From assembly GCA_036346255.1 (NCBI GenBank), contig CM070633.1, positions 35,494,192 through 35,558,191 of the forward strand: a stretch of 64,000 bases of DNA, written 5' to 3'. The notes under the pieces are model-generated. The model ran no database searches and was not told the origin of the DNA. It worked only from the letters and a program-made list of their open reading frames with translations. Made by a program: the position numbers and the translations under genes. Positions 35,529-45,748 of the stretch are shown piece by piece. This stretch comes from Ampelocalamus luodianensis (taxonomy: Eukaryota; Streptophyta; Magnoliopsida; Poales; Poaceae). Position 1 is the first letter of the stretch. Every line of letters begins with the position of its first letter.

Positions 35529-36105
35529 CGTTATTAGCACGATCGACTCTCCTCGCGATCGGAAAGGTAACCGCCGATGAACGACACCGTAGATTGAATC
35601 GCTTTTTCTAGATTGCTTTCAATTCCGCAAATTTGGCTTTCTAGATTGGTTTTCTACGGTGCAATCCGCCTAATCTACCGCGAGCCGACTTGAAGTCGCC
35701 GCCAAGCCGACGGCGGTTGCATGAAAGAGTAGATGATGATTGTACCAGAGGTTGTATATGCGCATCGCATGAAAGGCATCATGTGCACGGCACCGCTGCC
35801 GCAAGCGGTCACTACTCCGCGACACGCACGGCCGGCATAGTCCGCCATCACGACGCCACCTGAGGCAACAATGTGGCCACCCGCTAGCACGCGGCAAGCA
35901 CGCACATGTCGGCATGAAGCCGCGCCTGCTGCAATCTCATACTATATTATATTGCATCACATACATGAACAAGAATAAAAAGGACGGCCGCCGCCCAGTA
36001 GAACCGCGTCGCCGCCGATTTTGGTGTCACACCCGGCCACCTGAAGATGGCACCGCCACGCACGCACGGGGCACGAGGCCGGCAGCCGCTTGCGCCCCCG
36101 CGGTA

Positions 36106-36530
36106 AACAGCACCCGCGATTGATGAACAGTGTACGCCGTGGTGAATAGTACCCGCGCGGATGAACAGTGCATCCGCATGAACAGCAGTCGCGGATGAAC
36201 AAGACGCCGCATGAACACTGCCGCGGAATGCGAATCCGCCATGAAATGATGTCGATGAACAGTTGTTTTGCGACGAACAAGGCGCCCGCATGAACAAGCA
36301 GCCGTGTGAATGCGACTCGCTACGAAACAAGATTGCCAGCGGAATAAAGTGTTCGCGATGAACAAGCGGCACCCGCATGAATGTGAATCCAAATCGGCGA
36401 ATGAAGCGATCGTATGAATAAAGGTTTTGCGAACGAACAATGCGCCCGCATGAACAATGTTTCGTGTGAACAGTAATCCGGCCATGAACAGTACTCCGCA
36501 TGAACAGTGTTTTCCGGATGAACGGTGCAC
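36106..36530 (+). repeat. GATGAACAGTG-type array in the Copia leader
   Basis: About 17 imperfect units of 20-30 bp built on CGCATGAACAGTG / CGGATGAACAA (for example near 36,122, 36,161, 36,176, 36,196, 36,210, 36,255, 36,288, 36,356, 36,450 and 36,484). It makes long accidental reverse frames rich in H, S and C. It lies between the primer-binding site and gag, in the RNA leader. Confidence 0.75.
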
Positions 36531-37429
36531 ACGAAGAATTTTGCTACGCCCCCGCACGAGCTTCTCGCCGAACATAACCGCCGCCGCGACGCGCACTCCC
36601 GCCGATCGCGCCGCGACACGGCTCGCGATCGCCGCACTGCGCGCCCACCTCGGCTCGAACCGGCCAGATCGCACCGGCCCGCAGATCACCGCGACACCGC
36701 CGCCTCGTGTGCCCATCAGTGCGTTTCCGCCGCCGCCATCTTGTATCGCACCGCCACTCGAGTGGAAGACCGCCACCGCTCGCAGCCGCGACGATCGCCT
36801 CGCGCGCCTCGCCCGCATGGCCACACCGGCCTCGTTTTGCGTGGCTGCCAGCTCACCCCGCCGCCTCGAATGGCCTTGCGCCACCGCTGAACCCACCGCA
36901 AACGAAAAAAAAAGGGGAGGGGCGGTGGAGAAAATTCAAATTTGCGAGAATTTGTCGAGAAGTCATTTTTCCTAGCGTAAAAGAGCCTCGAATTCGATTT
37001 TTGAATCGGTTTTGCATTTGAAGCATGTTTATTTTTTGTTATTATTATTTCTATGCAATTTATTTATCAGATTATCTGCTTTGATTATCTGTAATTGTTT
37101 ATATTGCTTTAATCATTGAAAATAGCAAGAAATCATGAAAATGCGTAGAAAAATACGGAATATTTAACCTCGAGTTCGATGAACATTATGAGAATTTTGT
37201 AACCATTTTATGCAGATTACTAGCAGAATCCTTTGAACTTTTGCATGAATAGGAATATGATCGCATCACGAACCAAGAGTTCAAGAATCGACCAAAGATG
37301 GCGTAATTTGTATAGAATTTATATCACTCCAATTTCGTGGTAATGTGATCACGATGAGCAGACGATTGGGAAGACCTCGCTACCTTGCGGTACAATCCGT
37401 GACGCGAACTATCGTTAAGACGACTACAT

Positions 37430-37900
37430 GAAGTATGCCGAATTAATTGACATCATGCAGTTATGTAAAGCTCAAGATGATGTTCTAGGAAAGAACTTCA
37501 TCTTGCAGCCACCTAGTAGCAATGTTGGCCATGAAGCCACCGTAGCGCCTACAAGGTGATGAAGCCTCTCACAAATGAGAGGAGCAAGAAGGGTAAGGTC
37601 GTAAGGTCGCACATTATTGATGCTTTACGTCTAAGAAGAAGGGCAAATGATAGCATGAGGCATACCGCCATTGCAGCACAGAGGATCCACATCCATTAGC
37701 CGCACTTATGAATGTGAATAATTTCAAGAGAGCAGCTCCATCATCCCTCCTTTGGACATCGCAGCGACCACACCGTAGTCGCCAAGAGGAGAAGATCGCA
37801 TGGAGCCGATTTAGTCGAAGTTCTCGAATACTTCGCCTATTAGATCCAATTGCACGTATTGTACTTGACCTTTATAGAAACTTGCGCTTGTAATTGAAGT
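37430..37900 (+). pseudogene. Copia gag traces
   Basis: Broken plus-strand frames between the leader and pol: an LCKAQDDVLGKNFILQPP-like stretch at 37,460-37,510, basic stretches near 37,580-37,640, and NVNNFKRAAPSSL near 37,711. The position suggests gag, but no intact domain or CCHC knuckle is readable, so this rests mainly on location. Confidence 0.4.
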
Positions 37901-39099
37901 AGAATTTTAAATTATTGAATAATGGTTGCAAGCTCTAGGAGAGCAAAGCATTAAATTCTTATTATGAGTCCTGCAAGACTTATTTTCCGCTTTTATAATA
38001 GCAAGTTACGCTCGATATCTCAAGTATTTTATTTATGTGTTGCTTGCTTTGCTACATATTAATAAAGTACATTATATTAGAACTCGTGTGGCGCCCTATG
38101 GAGGAAGTGTGCTTAGCATGTAGCGGCACAACGAATACCATCCTGAGAGAAATGTAAATTTTTTTTCAACGATCAACAGAATGTCGTAGTCTTACGACGA
38201 TGCAGCAAGTGATACTTGTATAATAAGATCAGAAGGGCCATAATTATACTCCCAACGGCACAACTTTGGTCATTAAAGAAGACTTGTTGTACCTTAATCG
38301 ACTAGAACTCTCAAGGATATTTGCGCTAACAGCTTCCATGTAGAGATCAAGAAGAGTATGGCATGAATACCCGCTCATTACAAAGCGTGAAGAAAGTGAA
38401 AATAGCATTAGAATATCTTCCTTCATATGAAATTGGGCTATACTACACTAATATTAAGGCACCTGCACTTATACCGCCTTGAAAACCGTATTTAGAAGCT
38501 CAACTTTTCTATCTCTAGCATGATAGATTATGCCGCTTAGGTCTTAGGCTAATGAGAGATATAATTAACAATTCACAGGACATAATATGAATATAAAGAA
38601 TTTCTCGAATCTAGAAGATTTTGTGTGCCCTGCATGTGCCACCGTAAAATTAATTATTAGACCTTTGCTCAAAGCGAAGGATGAAGTCCTCGCATTCCCG
38701 ACCGTATCCAGGAGACTTTATGTCCTATACACCCTGTAAGGGTCATTTAGGTATTTTATGGTGCTCATCGATGCTTCCTGAATGGTCGCATATGTTTATT
38801 GTCTATGAGAAACCATGCTTTTGCAAAGCTAAATCTCGCAGATAATTAACAATTGAAAAAATAATTTCGATCATCATGTGAAGTCCTCTGAATGGACAAC
38901 GAGAATGTACTCCAAGGCATCCGATGATTATTGTATGAAAATGGGAATTAAAGTTGAGCATTCTATACCGCACATCCGCACCTGTAATGGACTAGCGTAA
39001 CTTTGAAGAATTGTAATTTACCAACTATATGTTGGGGACACGCAGATCGCTCGTGAGAGCTCTCATCAATTTTAGACCGTCGGCCTATAACATCCATCC

Positions 39100-41560
39100 A
39101 CTATGCAACTAGAGCAAGGGTCAAGATCGAAAATTCTCATCTTCGCAGTTTGGTTGCAAGGGTTATATACCTATACCACCACCGCAATGAATCAAATGGG
39201 TCTCTCTCAAAGTCCGATATACGCTGGCTATGAGACAAAGATCCATAATCAAGTATTTGGACCATATGATCGAGATTTGTATAATGCCCGATTCCGATAG
39301 TACATTAGATGAGGTTAGTTTCCGCCATTAGGGGAGGAAATCAACCCTTGATAATAATGTCGGAAACAATTGAAGTCTAGAAGACAATTGAAATCGTAAG
39401 ATAATTGAAATCTATGCATATGACCCGCGCACTAGTAAAGCAAATAGAGAAGTCCGTAAGATAATTGCACCGTAAGACAATTGAATTGAAGTTTAGAAGA
39501 CAATTGAAGTCCGTAAGACAATTGATTTGCAAGTATTAGCGAATCAACCGCCGACTACTTTAGTGATTAGAAGAGCGTGAATAAGTAGCATTTGCTCGCA
39601 AGCAATGCACCGAGAGGGTTGAAATACCATTGAAGGTATCCCTAATCCCGCCCGCAGGCCTCGTAACAAAGGACGAGAACTCCGGTCCTCGAATCCTGGC
39701 AACCGGGACGCCGTGAAAAGGATAAGACGGACTTGACACACCGATCACCAAGTGCCCCGAACTGTATGGGAGCCGCTTGAGACTGCATCGGTGATGGAAC
39801 CTTCGTAAAAGACATACTGCACTGAACATCCCCATGAAGGAGACATCAAGATGGATGTGTGCGCACACATCGGAGCTGAAAACTAAAGGACTTGCCCGCA
39901 ATTGGAAGCAGCGGTGAGCAAGTAGAAGCATTAGAAGAATCGCCTTTGAAGAAATAGTTATAAACTTTATGACCCTGGAGAACCTTTGAATATGACAACA
40001 ACCAATGTTGACATTTACTTTGCAAAGAAACTTGCCACAATCATCAATCTTGATTCAGAGCTCATCGTCACGAATGAAAGAAAAGATCGATTGAGAAGAT
40101 TGAGAAAAGGCAATAGAAATCGATATTATTCTCTCCGAATAAAAGAAAGACGTTTGGGCTCGTAAGCCGCACGCCTCCCCTGCACCCCGTAGGGTATAAG
40201 TGGGTATTTGTTCGAAAGAGAAATAAAAGAAGCAATGCTTGTTGCACAAGTTTTGACCGAACATCCGTGAGATGATTATGAAGAAACATATTCCTCGGTC
40301 ATGGGCGGAACTCCTTTAAATATTTATCTCAATGGCGGTGAACTTGAAGTTATAAGTGAAATTGATGGATAGGTACCAAAGATACCTTTATGAAATATTG
40401 ATTCGACATTTATATGAAGATACCGAATGTATCAACGTCCCAACCAAAATAGAGCAAATAGAAATATATACAAAGGTGAAACACATAAAGTCATTGTACG
40501 AACTTAAGCAATCAGAGTATGTGGTATAATCGCTTTTTACTTTCTATGCAAGAAAGGCTACACAAACAATGAGAATAATCTGTGTATTTATACGACGATC
40601 CTGTAATGGATTTTGTATAATCTCAAGTGTATGAAGATGATCTGAATATTATCTAACCTCAAGGATATTAAGAAAGCAAACTCTTACCGAGTTGGAGTTC
40701 AAATGAAAGGTTTGGGTAAAACCAAATATTGCTTAGGCTTGCAGCTTGAGCATGCCCTCAAGGAACATTATTGCATCACACCTACACTGTAAGGTGTTAG
40801 AAAGGTTCGACTTGGCAAAGGCATACCTTTGAAAGTGCCAATGGTCGAAAGATCTTTGCAGAAGACAAAGACTCATACTGCACCTAAAGAAGAGGGGAGG
40901 AAGTCCGGGACCGGAATTCCCACACTTAAGTGTAATAGAAACACTCATGTATTAAACAAACAGACTAGAACGGACATTGCATTTGCCGTGAACCTATTAG
41001 CAAGGTATAGTATGAACCTACCAAAAGCATCGACAGAAATAAAGGACATCTTCCGATACCTCCAAGGAAGCAAAGAACTTGGTCTATTCTACAGAAAGAA
41101 TCAAGACTTAACTATGAATGGCAATGCAGATGACGGGTACCTGTAGGACCCACATACAGCCAAATTGCAAACATGCTATGAATTCATATGTGGTGAAACT
41201 GCAATTCTATGAAAATCGTCTAAGCAGAGTCTTGTATCGACTTCGACGAACCACTCGGAAATAATAGCATTGTATGAGGCCTCACGAGAATGTACTTGGC
41301 TTCGGCGGATGATTCACTACATCTAGCGCTTATGTGGATCGAACACCGCACCAACCCCACTATTATCAATGAAGATAATGCAGCTTTGTGTTGCACAAGT
41401 GCAGATGGGTTATTGTGAAGAATCCTCTCACAAAGCATATCAACCCCAAGTTCTTCTATGCTCATGAATTGCAAAAGATGAACGTAATCAAAGCACCGCA
41501 TACTAGGTCATGTGAGAATCGCGATTTATTCACTAAGTCACTTCCAAAGATCTAGCTTTG
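39100..41560 (+). pseudogene. Copia integrase C-terminus, RT and RNase H traces
   Basis: 39,150-39,300 holds the segment after the Copia integrase core (a VYIPIPPPQ-like run in one frame, AGYETKIHN and YDRDLYNARF in another). RT pieces follow: KGLGKTKYCLGLQLEHALKE at 40,708-40,767 and a frame from 40,829. 40,965-41,146 reads TDIAFAVNLLARYSMN, then IFRYLQGSKELGLFYRKNQD. RNase H traces run to 41,560 (NHSEIIALYEAS-like near 41,255, EDNAAL-like near 41,375, DLFTKSLPK near 41,527). Many frameshifts and stops; order is that of Copia pol. No intact catalytic unit is present. Confidence 0.8.
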
Positions 41561-41877
41561 AAAGGTGCGACGTGGAATTGGAATGATAAGACCTAGAGAA
41601 GTGCAGAATCGTGGAGAGAACTTCACAAACTCATTACTAAAGCTTGATCACTAAGATCGAGTACCCAAAGAGCAAACTCGGAGATTAAATGAAATTGGGT
41701 GGATTGTACTCTTTTTCCTTGACGAGTTTTCCAAGTTTCTGCTAAGGTTTTTAATGAGGCAATTCGAGCAAAGATAACGGAACATGATTCATGTACTCTT
41801 TCTCCAAATTTTTCCCACTGGGTTTTTATGGAGTTTTGACGAGACATGGGCATGAAGGATGAGTGCCCAAGGGGGAG

Positions 41878-42146
41878 TGTTGGGAAACCGAGCCCAGGAC
41901 CGGGAGTCCTGGCCCAAGGTGGCTCTCATCCCAAACCCTAGAAGGGTCGTGAGCCTATAAATAGGGGTGCTATTCATTGTAATTGATGGATCGTTGGATG
42001 AAGGAATAAAGAGAAGCAAGAAGTCCCCTACATCTCTGTGTTCATCTCTTATTCTGTTCTTGTTGTTCATGCATTGTTCTTACGATTCTACGCTTGTCTA
42101 CGAGGTAATCGCTCGGACTGGACTCGCCAGCGACGGTTCCTCAACA
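41878..42146 (+). repeat. Copia 3' LTR
   Basis: 269 bp, TGTTGGGAAACC...CCTCAACA, with TATA box CCTATAAATAGG near 41,957-41,966. The polypurine tract ends at 41,877 and target duplication CTATG follows at 42,147. Confidence 0.9.
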
Positions 42147-42585
42147 CTATGCACGGAAAGAGATCCTTTGCATTATTAATTGCTAATGCAGACAGCTACA
42201 CGGGAAGTAGGACAAGGAGCGAACTTTACACGGCAACTTTATATGGATTTCGGAGAGGTTTGGGTTTAAAGGACATTGTTTGTCGTAAAAATAACACATG
42301 TAGTCCCTCTCGAGCGAAAAAAACAAAAAATAACACTATAGATGTACCAACAAACGAGATGTATCACTTACTGCACGTACCCTTGCGCAGCACCGTCCTC
42401 CTATCGCACGCCCAACACGTGGACCGCCTGCCGAGCCGTCCTGTTGCCCGAGCATGACCCTGTCCCTTGGAGTACACACCGATTGTTTATTGATTTGCCT
42501 ATATAAATAGAATACAATGTGTACAAATTATACAAGAAAACACACAACAAATATGGTGCGGATTGGGCCATATTTGGTATATTTG

Positions 42586-42752
42586 ATTTTTTTTTATTTT
42601 TTTTAGAAAAGGAGTACAACTCCCGGTCTCTGCACCAACTAGGGATGCACACAACCAAATAGGCATCCAAATTCGTCTAGAAGAGAACTAGAACTTGGAT
42701 GGTGAGGGTGTACATCCACACCTTCCCACCAACTGAGCTAGGCTTAGTTCCT
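42586..42752 (-). mobile_element. tRNA-derived SINE (Au-like)
   Basis: On the reverse strand: GCCTAGCTCAGTTGGTGGG, in which TAGCTCAGTTGG (42,729-42,740) fits the Pol III A box TRGCNNAGYNGG. It is followed after about 30 bases by AAGTTCTAGTTC, a decayed B box, then a short body and an A-rich tail (T-run on the plus strand from 42,586). This order matches tRNA-derived SINEs such as Au of grasses. No target duplication was identified. Confidence 0.65.
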
Positions 42753-43159
42753 GCAGGTACATCAGGCATACAAGGAAAGCGCATGGTTTCATGTGTCCTA
42801 TTTGAAAGGAGAGTTTTTGGCTTATTGGGCACTGTTTGGCGCCGCAATAGCAAAAATAGCCCCTTCCGAAGTGAAATGACAAAAATATTTGGGCTTAGGG
42901 TTCGTGCCCGCGTTGTAGTCACGATTATAGTGTTTGCATAATCGATTTGTTTCGAAAAAGAGAACAAAATTTGAAATAGACAAAATATTTGGGAATTAAA
43001 TTTGAAAGACTTCATAATGTAGTTGTGAATTACATGACGCACAGGGTTTGCCTATGTACATTATAAACAACAACCATATGCACAAATATCAAACCAGTCT
43101 AACCGTAGGATACATGTGTGTCTTTTTGGAATTAGAAAAAAGGTGGATCAGAACGAAGC
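42753..43159. other. Intergenic, nothing recognised
   Basis: Open frames on both strands have no recognisable motif. Confidence 0.5.
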
Positions 43160-43844
43160 TAGTCTTGACGTCCCTTCAGTGCCTTCCCCTTGTCTCCTGC
43201 AAACCCGCGGGGCACGACCAGCGTCGAACGCAGTCCTATACTACGAAACGGGCTGAAAGATAGAATGATATTAACAGAACATAAGACCAAATCAATAATT
43301 AGGACGCAAATTGAACATAACTTACCTCTTCAATCCGCAATGCATCCGGATGACGAGGAGTGCTAGGACGGACATCAGTCTCACTAGTAGGAGCATTCCC
43401 CTGGTTTGTCGCGCGTTTGGCCTATCCGTCCTCAGCGTGATGTTCGACTCTCTTGGGCTCTATGGTTGTGTTTCCCTTGTCTTCCCCGTTATATGGTACG
43501 TAAGGTTTACAACGGTGGAAGGTCTCGGGTGATAGCGTACAATTAACAAAGAGCGTCCTATTTAACAATGTTATTCATGAGGGTAGTGGGCAACTAGTCT
43601 CTGTGACGCCATAGCCAGTGCCCCTTGACGTGTCAAGGCCCTCCGTCCGGACCACCTTATACTAGCATCTTGACAGGTCCAATCTATCGGGTCCGGCCCA
43701 TACGAGACCATCGTCGTAAAACACGAATAAGTCTTGCATGTTCAAAATTACCTAAAGCCACAACAACCCTAACCGTGATACATATGTGTAATTAAATACG
43801 ACAGATTGCATGGAAGTGAGGGATTACATATGTGTAATTAATTT

Positions 43845-44165
43845 ATTACCACTAAACTAATTTATTACTAGCAAAGTAAGTAATTACCACTAAACTTATT
43901 AATTGCGACCGATTAATTACCTCTAAACTAATTAATTACGACTGCTTAATTACTAGTACTTCATTTTCACTAATTTAATATATCGTATGATGACTACTAA
44001 ACTAATTATAACTTATTAATTACCACTAAACTAATTAATTACCAGTAAACTAACTAATTACGACTAATTAATTACTAGTAAACTAACTATCCAAGACTAA
44101 TTAATTACTACTAAACTAACTAATTATCACTAATTAATTACCACTAAACTAACTAATTATGACAA
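43845..44165 (-). repeat. TAATTA minisatellite in a leader intron
   Basis: About 15 imperfect units of 17-20 bp on the pattern CTAATTAATTAC followed by a short CACTAAA/GACTAAT spacer. Sits within the proposed leader intron of the truncated MULE gene. Confidence 0.8.
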
Positions 44166-44375
44166 CGGTAATAACGACAAAAGCATCCGATAAATTACCT
44201 GCCATTCGGGGGAAAGCAATAAAAAAAGGCCAAGCGACGAGCGACAAGAAGCAAGCAAATACTTAATTTCCTAATAAAATTAATTATGTTACGTTCTCTG
44301 AGTTCTTAGAGGTGAGCGCCAGAACGAGAATCAAAACACAATTGAGATGAGCGAAGAGCGACTGTGAGAGTCCGG

Positions 44376-44383
44376 TATTTATA
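44376..44383 (-). promoter_or_regulatory. TATA box of the MULE head
   Basis: Reverse-strand TATAAATA in CGGCTATAAATACCGG. A related GGCTATAAATC lies at 49,793-49,803, also on the reverse strand. Confidence 0.5.
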
Positions 44384-44650
44384 GCCGAGTGATGGAGGAG
44401 CCGCGGCGTTGGCGCCGGGAATTCCGAAAGCGTTGGCATCGAAAATTCTGGACAAGGCGATAGATGTGCAGAGAAGGGAGGACGGGCAGTGGGATTAGGG
44501 GAGGGGCCTGGATTTCGAAGCATCTCCCAACGACAGTTGGTGTTTTTTTTTTCCAGTTTTTTGTTTATCTGGATTACCGGACCGAACCCTTTATGAAATT
44601 TCGAGCAAAATTTTGGATGAATAAAATTATGGCAAATTTTTGGCTTCGGG

Positions 44651-44730
44651 GCATGCGGCGGTGGGTGACGCGTCGCCGCACGGTCGCCGTGTGGCAACGT
44701 CACCGCATGATGGCCGTGCGGCATGTGGCT
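44651..44730. repeat. Hairpin cluster near the MULE head terminus
   Basis: Nested inverted repeats: GCCGCACGG...CCGTGTGGC (44,674-44,694, one mismatch), GCATGCGGCGG/CCGTGCGGCATG, and GTGACG/CGTCAC. A T/A-rich stretch (TATTTTTGCAAAA, 44,730-44,750) follows. This matches the hairpin clusters at the ends of the 9-kb MULE next door. Confidence 0.65.
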
Positions 44731-45021
44731 ATTTTTGCAAAAAAAAAAAAACTTCGGAGACAGGCAGTCCTATAATTACACGGTAAAATGTTGCCAATTC
44801 GGCAAAAAATTATCTGCTTTAGCAGCTTTTTTGATCAAGTTGTTCGCTGCAGATCTAGCTAGGAGTTGGGTCAACTTCCTTACATTTTGGGATATATAAG
44901 AGTTGCACATGGACCAACTTATTTCCGAGTCCATATTTATGATTAACCTATTGCCTGATGAAAATTTATGGTTAATCTCAATCTCCCAAAAGATCAAAGA
45001 CAACGGTGCCTACCAATCAGT

Positions 45022-45117
45022 TCTATTATTATGGTGATTTTTTTTAAATAATATTATTTTTAAAGATATTTACAAAAATAAATAGCCGTTTAAAAAAATT
45101 ACAAAAATATGCCTCTG
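45022..45117. repeat. Left terminal inverted repeat of the 9-kb MULE
   Basis: About 96 bp, AT-rich, ending ACAAAAATATGCCTC before the hairpin cluster. Reverse complement of 53,887-53,985 with a few mismatches and small gaps in the A/T runs. Confidence 0.8.
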
Positions 45118-45118
45118 T

Positions 45119-45282
45119 CGCCAGTTGAACTGGCGATTCATTCCTGTCGCCGGTTCAACTGGCGACAGGGACCCTGTCCCCGCCCTGTCGCCAGTTGAGG
45201 GAATGAATCGCCAGTTGAACTGGCGACAGGAATGAATCGCCAGTTGAACTGGCGACAGGACCTATCGCCAGTTGAACTGGCG
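45119..45282. repeat. Left subterminal hairpin cluster (CGCCAGTTGAACTGGCG)
   Basis: The 17-base hairpin CGCCAGTTGAACTGGCG (8-bp arms, one-base loop) occurs at 45,119-45,135, 45,209-45,225, 45,238-45,254 and 45,266-45,282. A variant CGCCGGTTCAACTGGCG is at 45,148-45,164, and a half-copy is at 45,189-45,198. Spacers are AATGAAT, CAGGACCTAT and similar. Confidence 0.95.
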
Positions 45283-45286
45283 ATTC

Positions 45287-45690
45287 ATTCCCAACCCTAG
45301 CCAGTTTTTTATTTTCCCCTATTTCACTTAGGCAGTTTGTGATTTTCATACATTTTAAACGGTACGAAATCTGTTGGACTCGTAATAACATTTTATCATC
45401 ATCGTATGTTGTTCTACTACTGTTAATTTTCTGAGAATTTAGCGAGGACGTTGAGGTATGAACGATTCAAAAAGGAAGATAAGTGATATTGCCATTCCCA
45501 ACCCTTATTTTCCCTATTTCACTTAGGCAAGTTTGTGATTTTCATAAATTTTAAACGACGTAAATCTGTTAGACTCGTAATAACATTTTATCATCATCGT
45601 ATGTTGTTCTACTACTGCTAATTTTCTGAGAATTTAGCGAGGAAGTTTGAGGTATGAACGATTCGTAAAAGGAAGATAAGTGATATTGCC
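45287..45690. repeat. 196-bp tandem duplication
   Basis: CATTCCCAACCCT... at 45,287 recurs at 45,494. The two copies are about 90% alike over ~196 bp, including TTTCACTTAGGCA, ACTCGTAATAACATTTTATC and GAACGATTC. It lies between the left hairpin cluster and the 3' end of the transposase gene. Confidence 0.9.
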
Positions 45691-45748
45691 ATTCGATCGG
45701 AATTCGTGACTCGATATTACGTAATCCTGCGTAAGAACGCCATAACAC

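Larger units (their letters stand above)
35268..42146 (+). mobile_element. Complete but decayed Copia element with 5-bp TSD
   Basis: A 6,879-bp Ty1/Copia element. LTRs at 35,268-35,528 and 41,878-42,146 both start TGTTGGGAA and end CCTCAACA. CTATG at 35,263-35,267 is exactly repeated at 42,147-42,151, the expected 5-bp target duplication. A polypurine tract (CCAAGGGGGAG) ends at 41,877. Between are a long leader with a repeat array, gag traces and integrase/RT/RNase H traces in Copia order, all with stops. The first half of the two LTRs has diverged strongly while the second half is nearly identical. Clade placement (Ivana/Oryco-like) is a guess from the integrase and RNase H wording. Confidence 0.9.
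43160..44400 (-). pseudogene. Truncated MULE head: promoter, leader intron and N-terminal exon
   Basis: Reverse-strand gene start. A TATA box (TATAAATA) lies at 44,376-44,383. A leader exon ends near a GTAACA donor at about 44,290, and a leader intron filled with TAATTA repeats ends at an acceptor (TGGCTTTAG) near 43,750. The ATG at 43,737-43,739 opens MQDLFVFYDDGLVWAGPDRL, one stop, then YKVVRTEGLDTS, resembling the N-terminal region of plant MULE transposases. Downstream, a segment near 43,330-43,530 (YNGEDKGNTTIEPKRVEHHA) ends in a donor-like GAG/GTAAGT at about 43,322, and an acceptor-like TTGCAG/GAGAC lies near 43,203. The rest of the gene is absent. Confidence 0.5.

Noticed and set aside
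36027..36896. A 289-codon reverse frame over the Copia leader array
   Set aside because: Produced by translation of the GATGAACAGTG array and GC-rich leader; antisense to the element; no domain.
37430..41560. A systematic loss of T from CTG in transposon frames (for example CCTGG reading as CCGG)
   Set aside because: A few sites looked that way, but CTG remains common in the same region, so no consistent rule holds.
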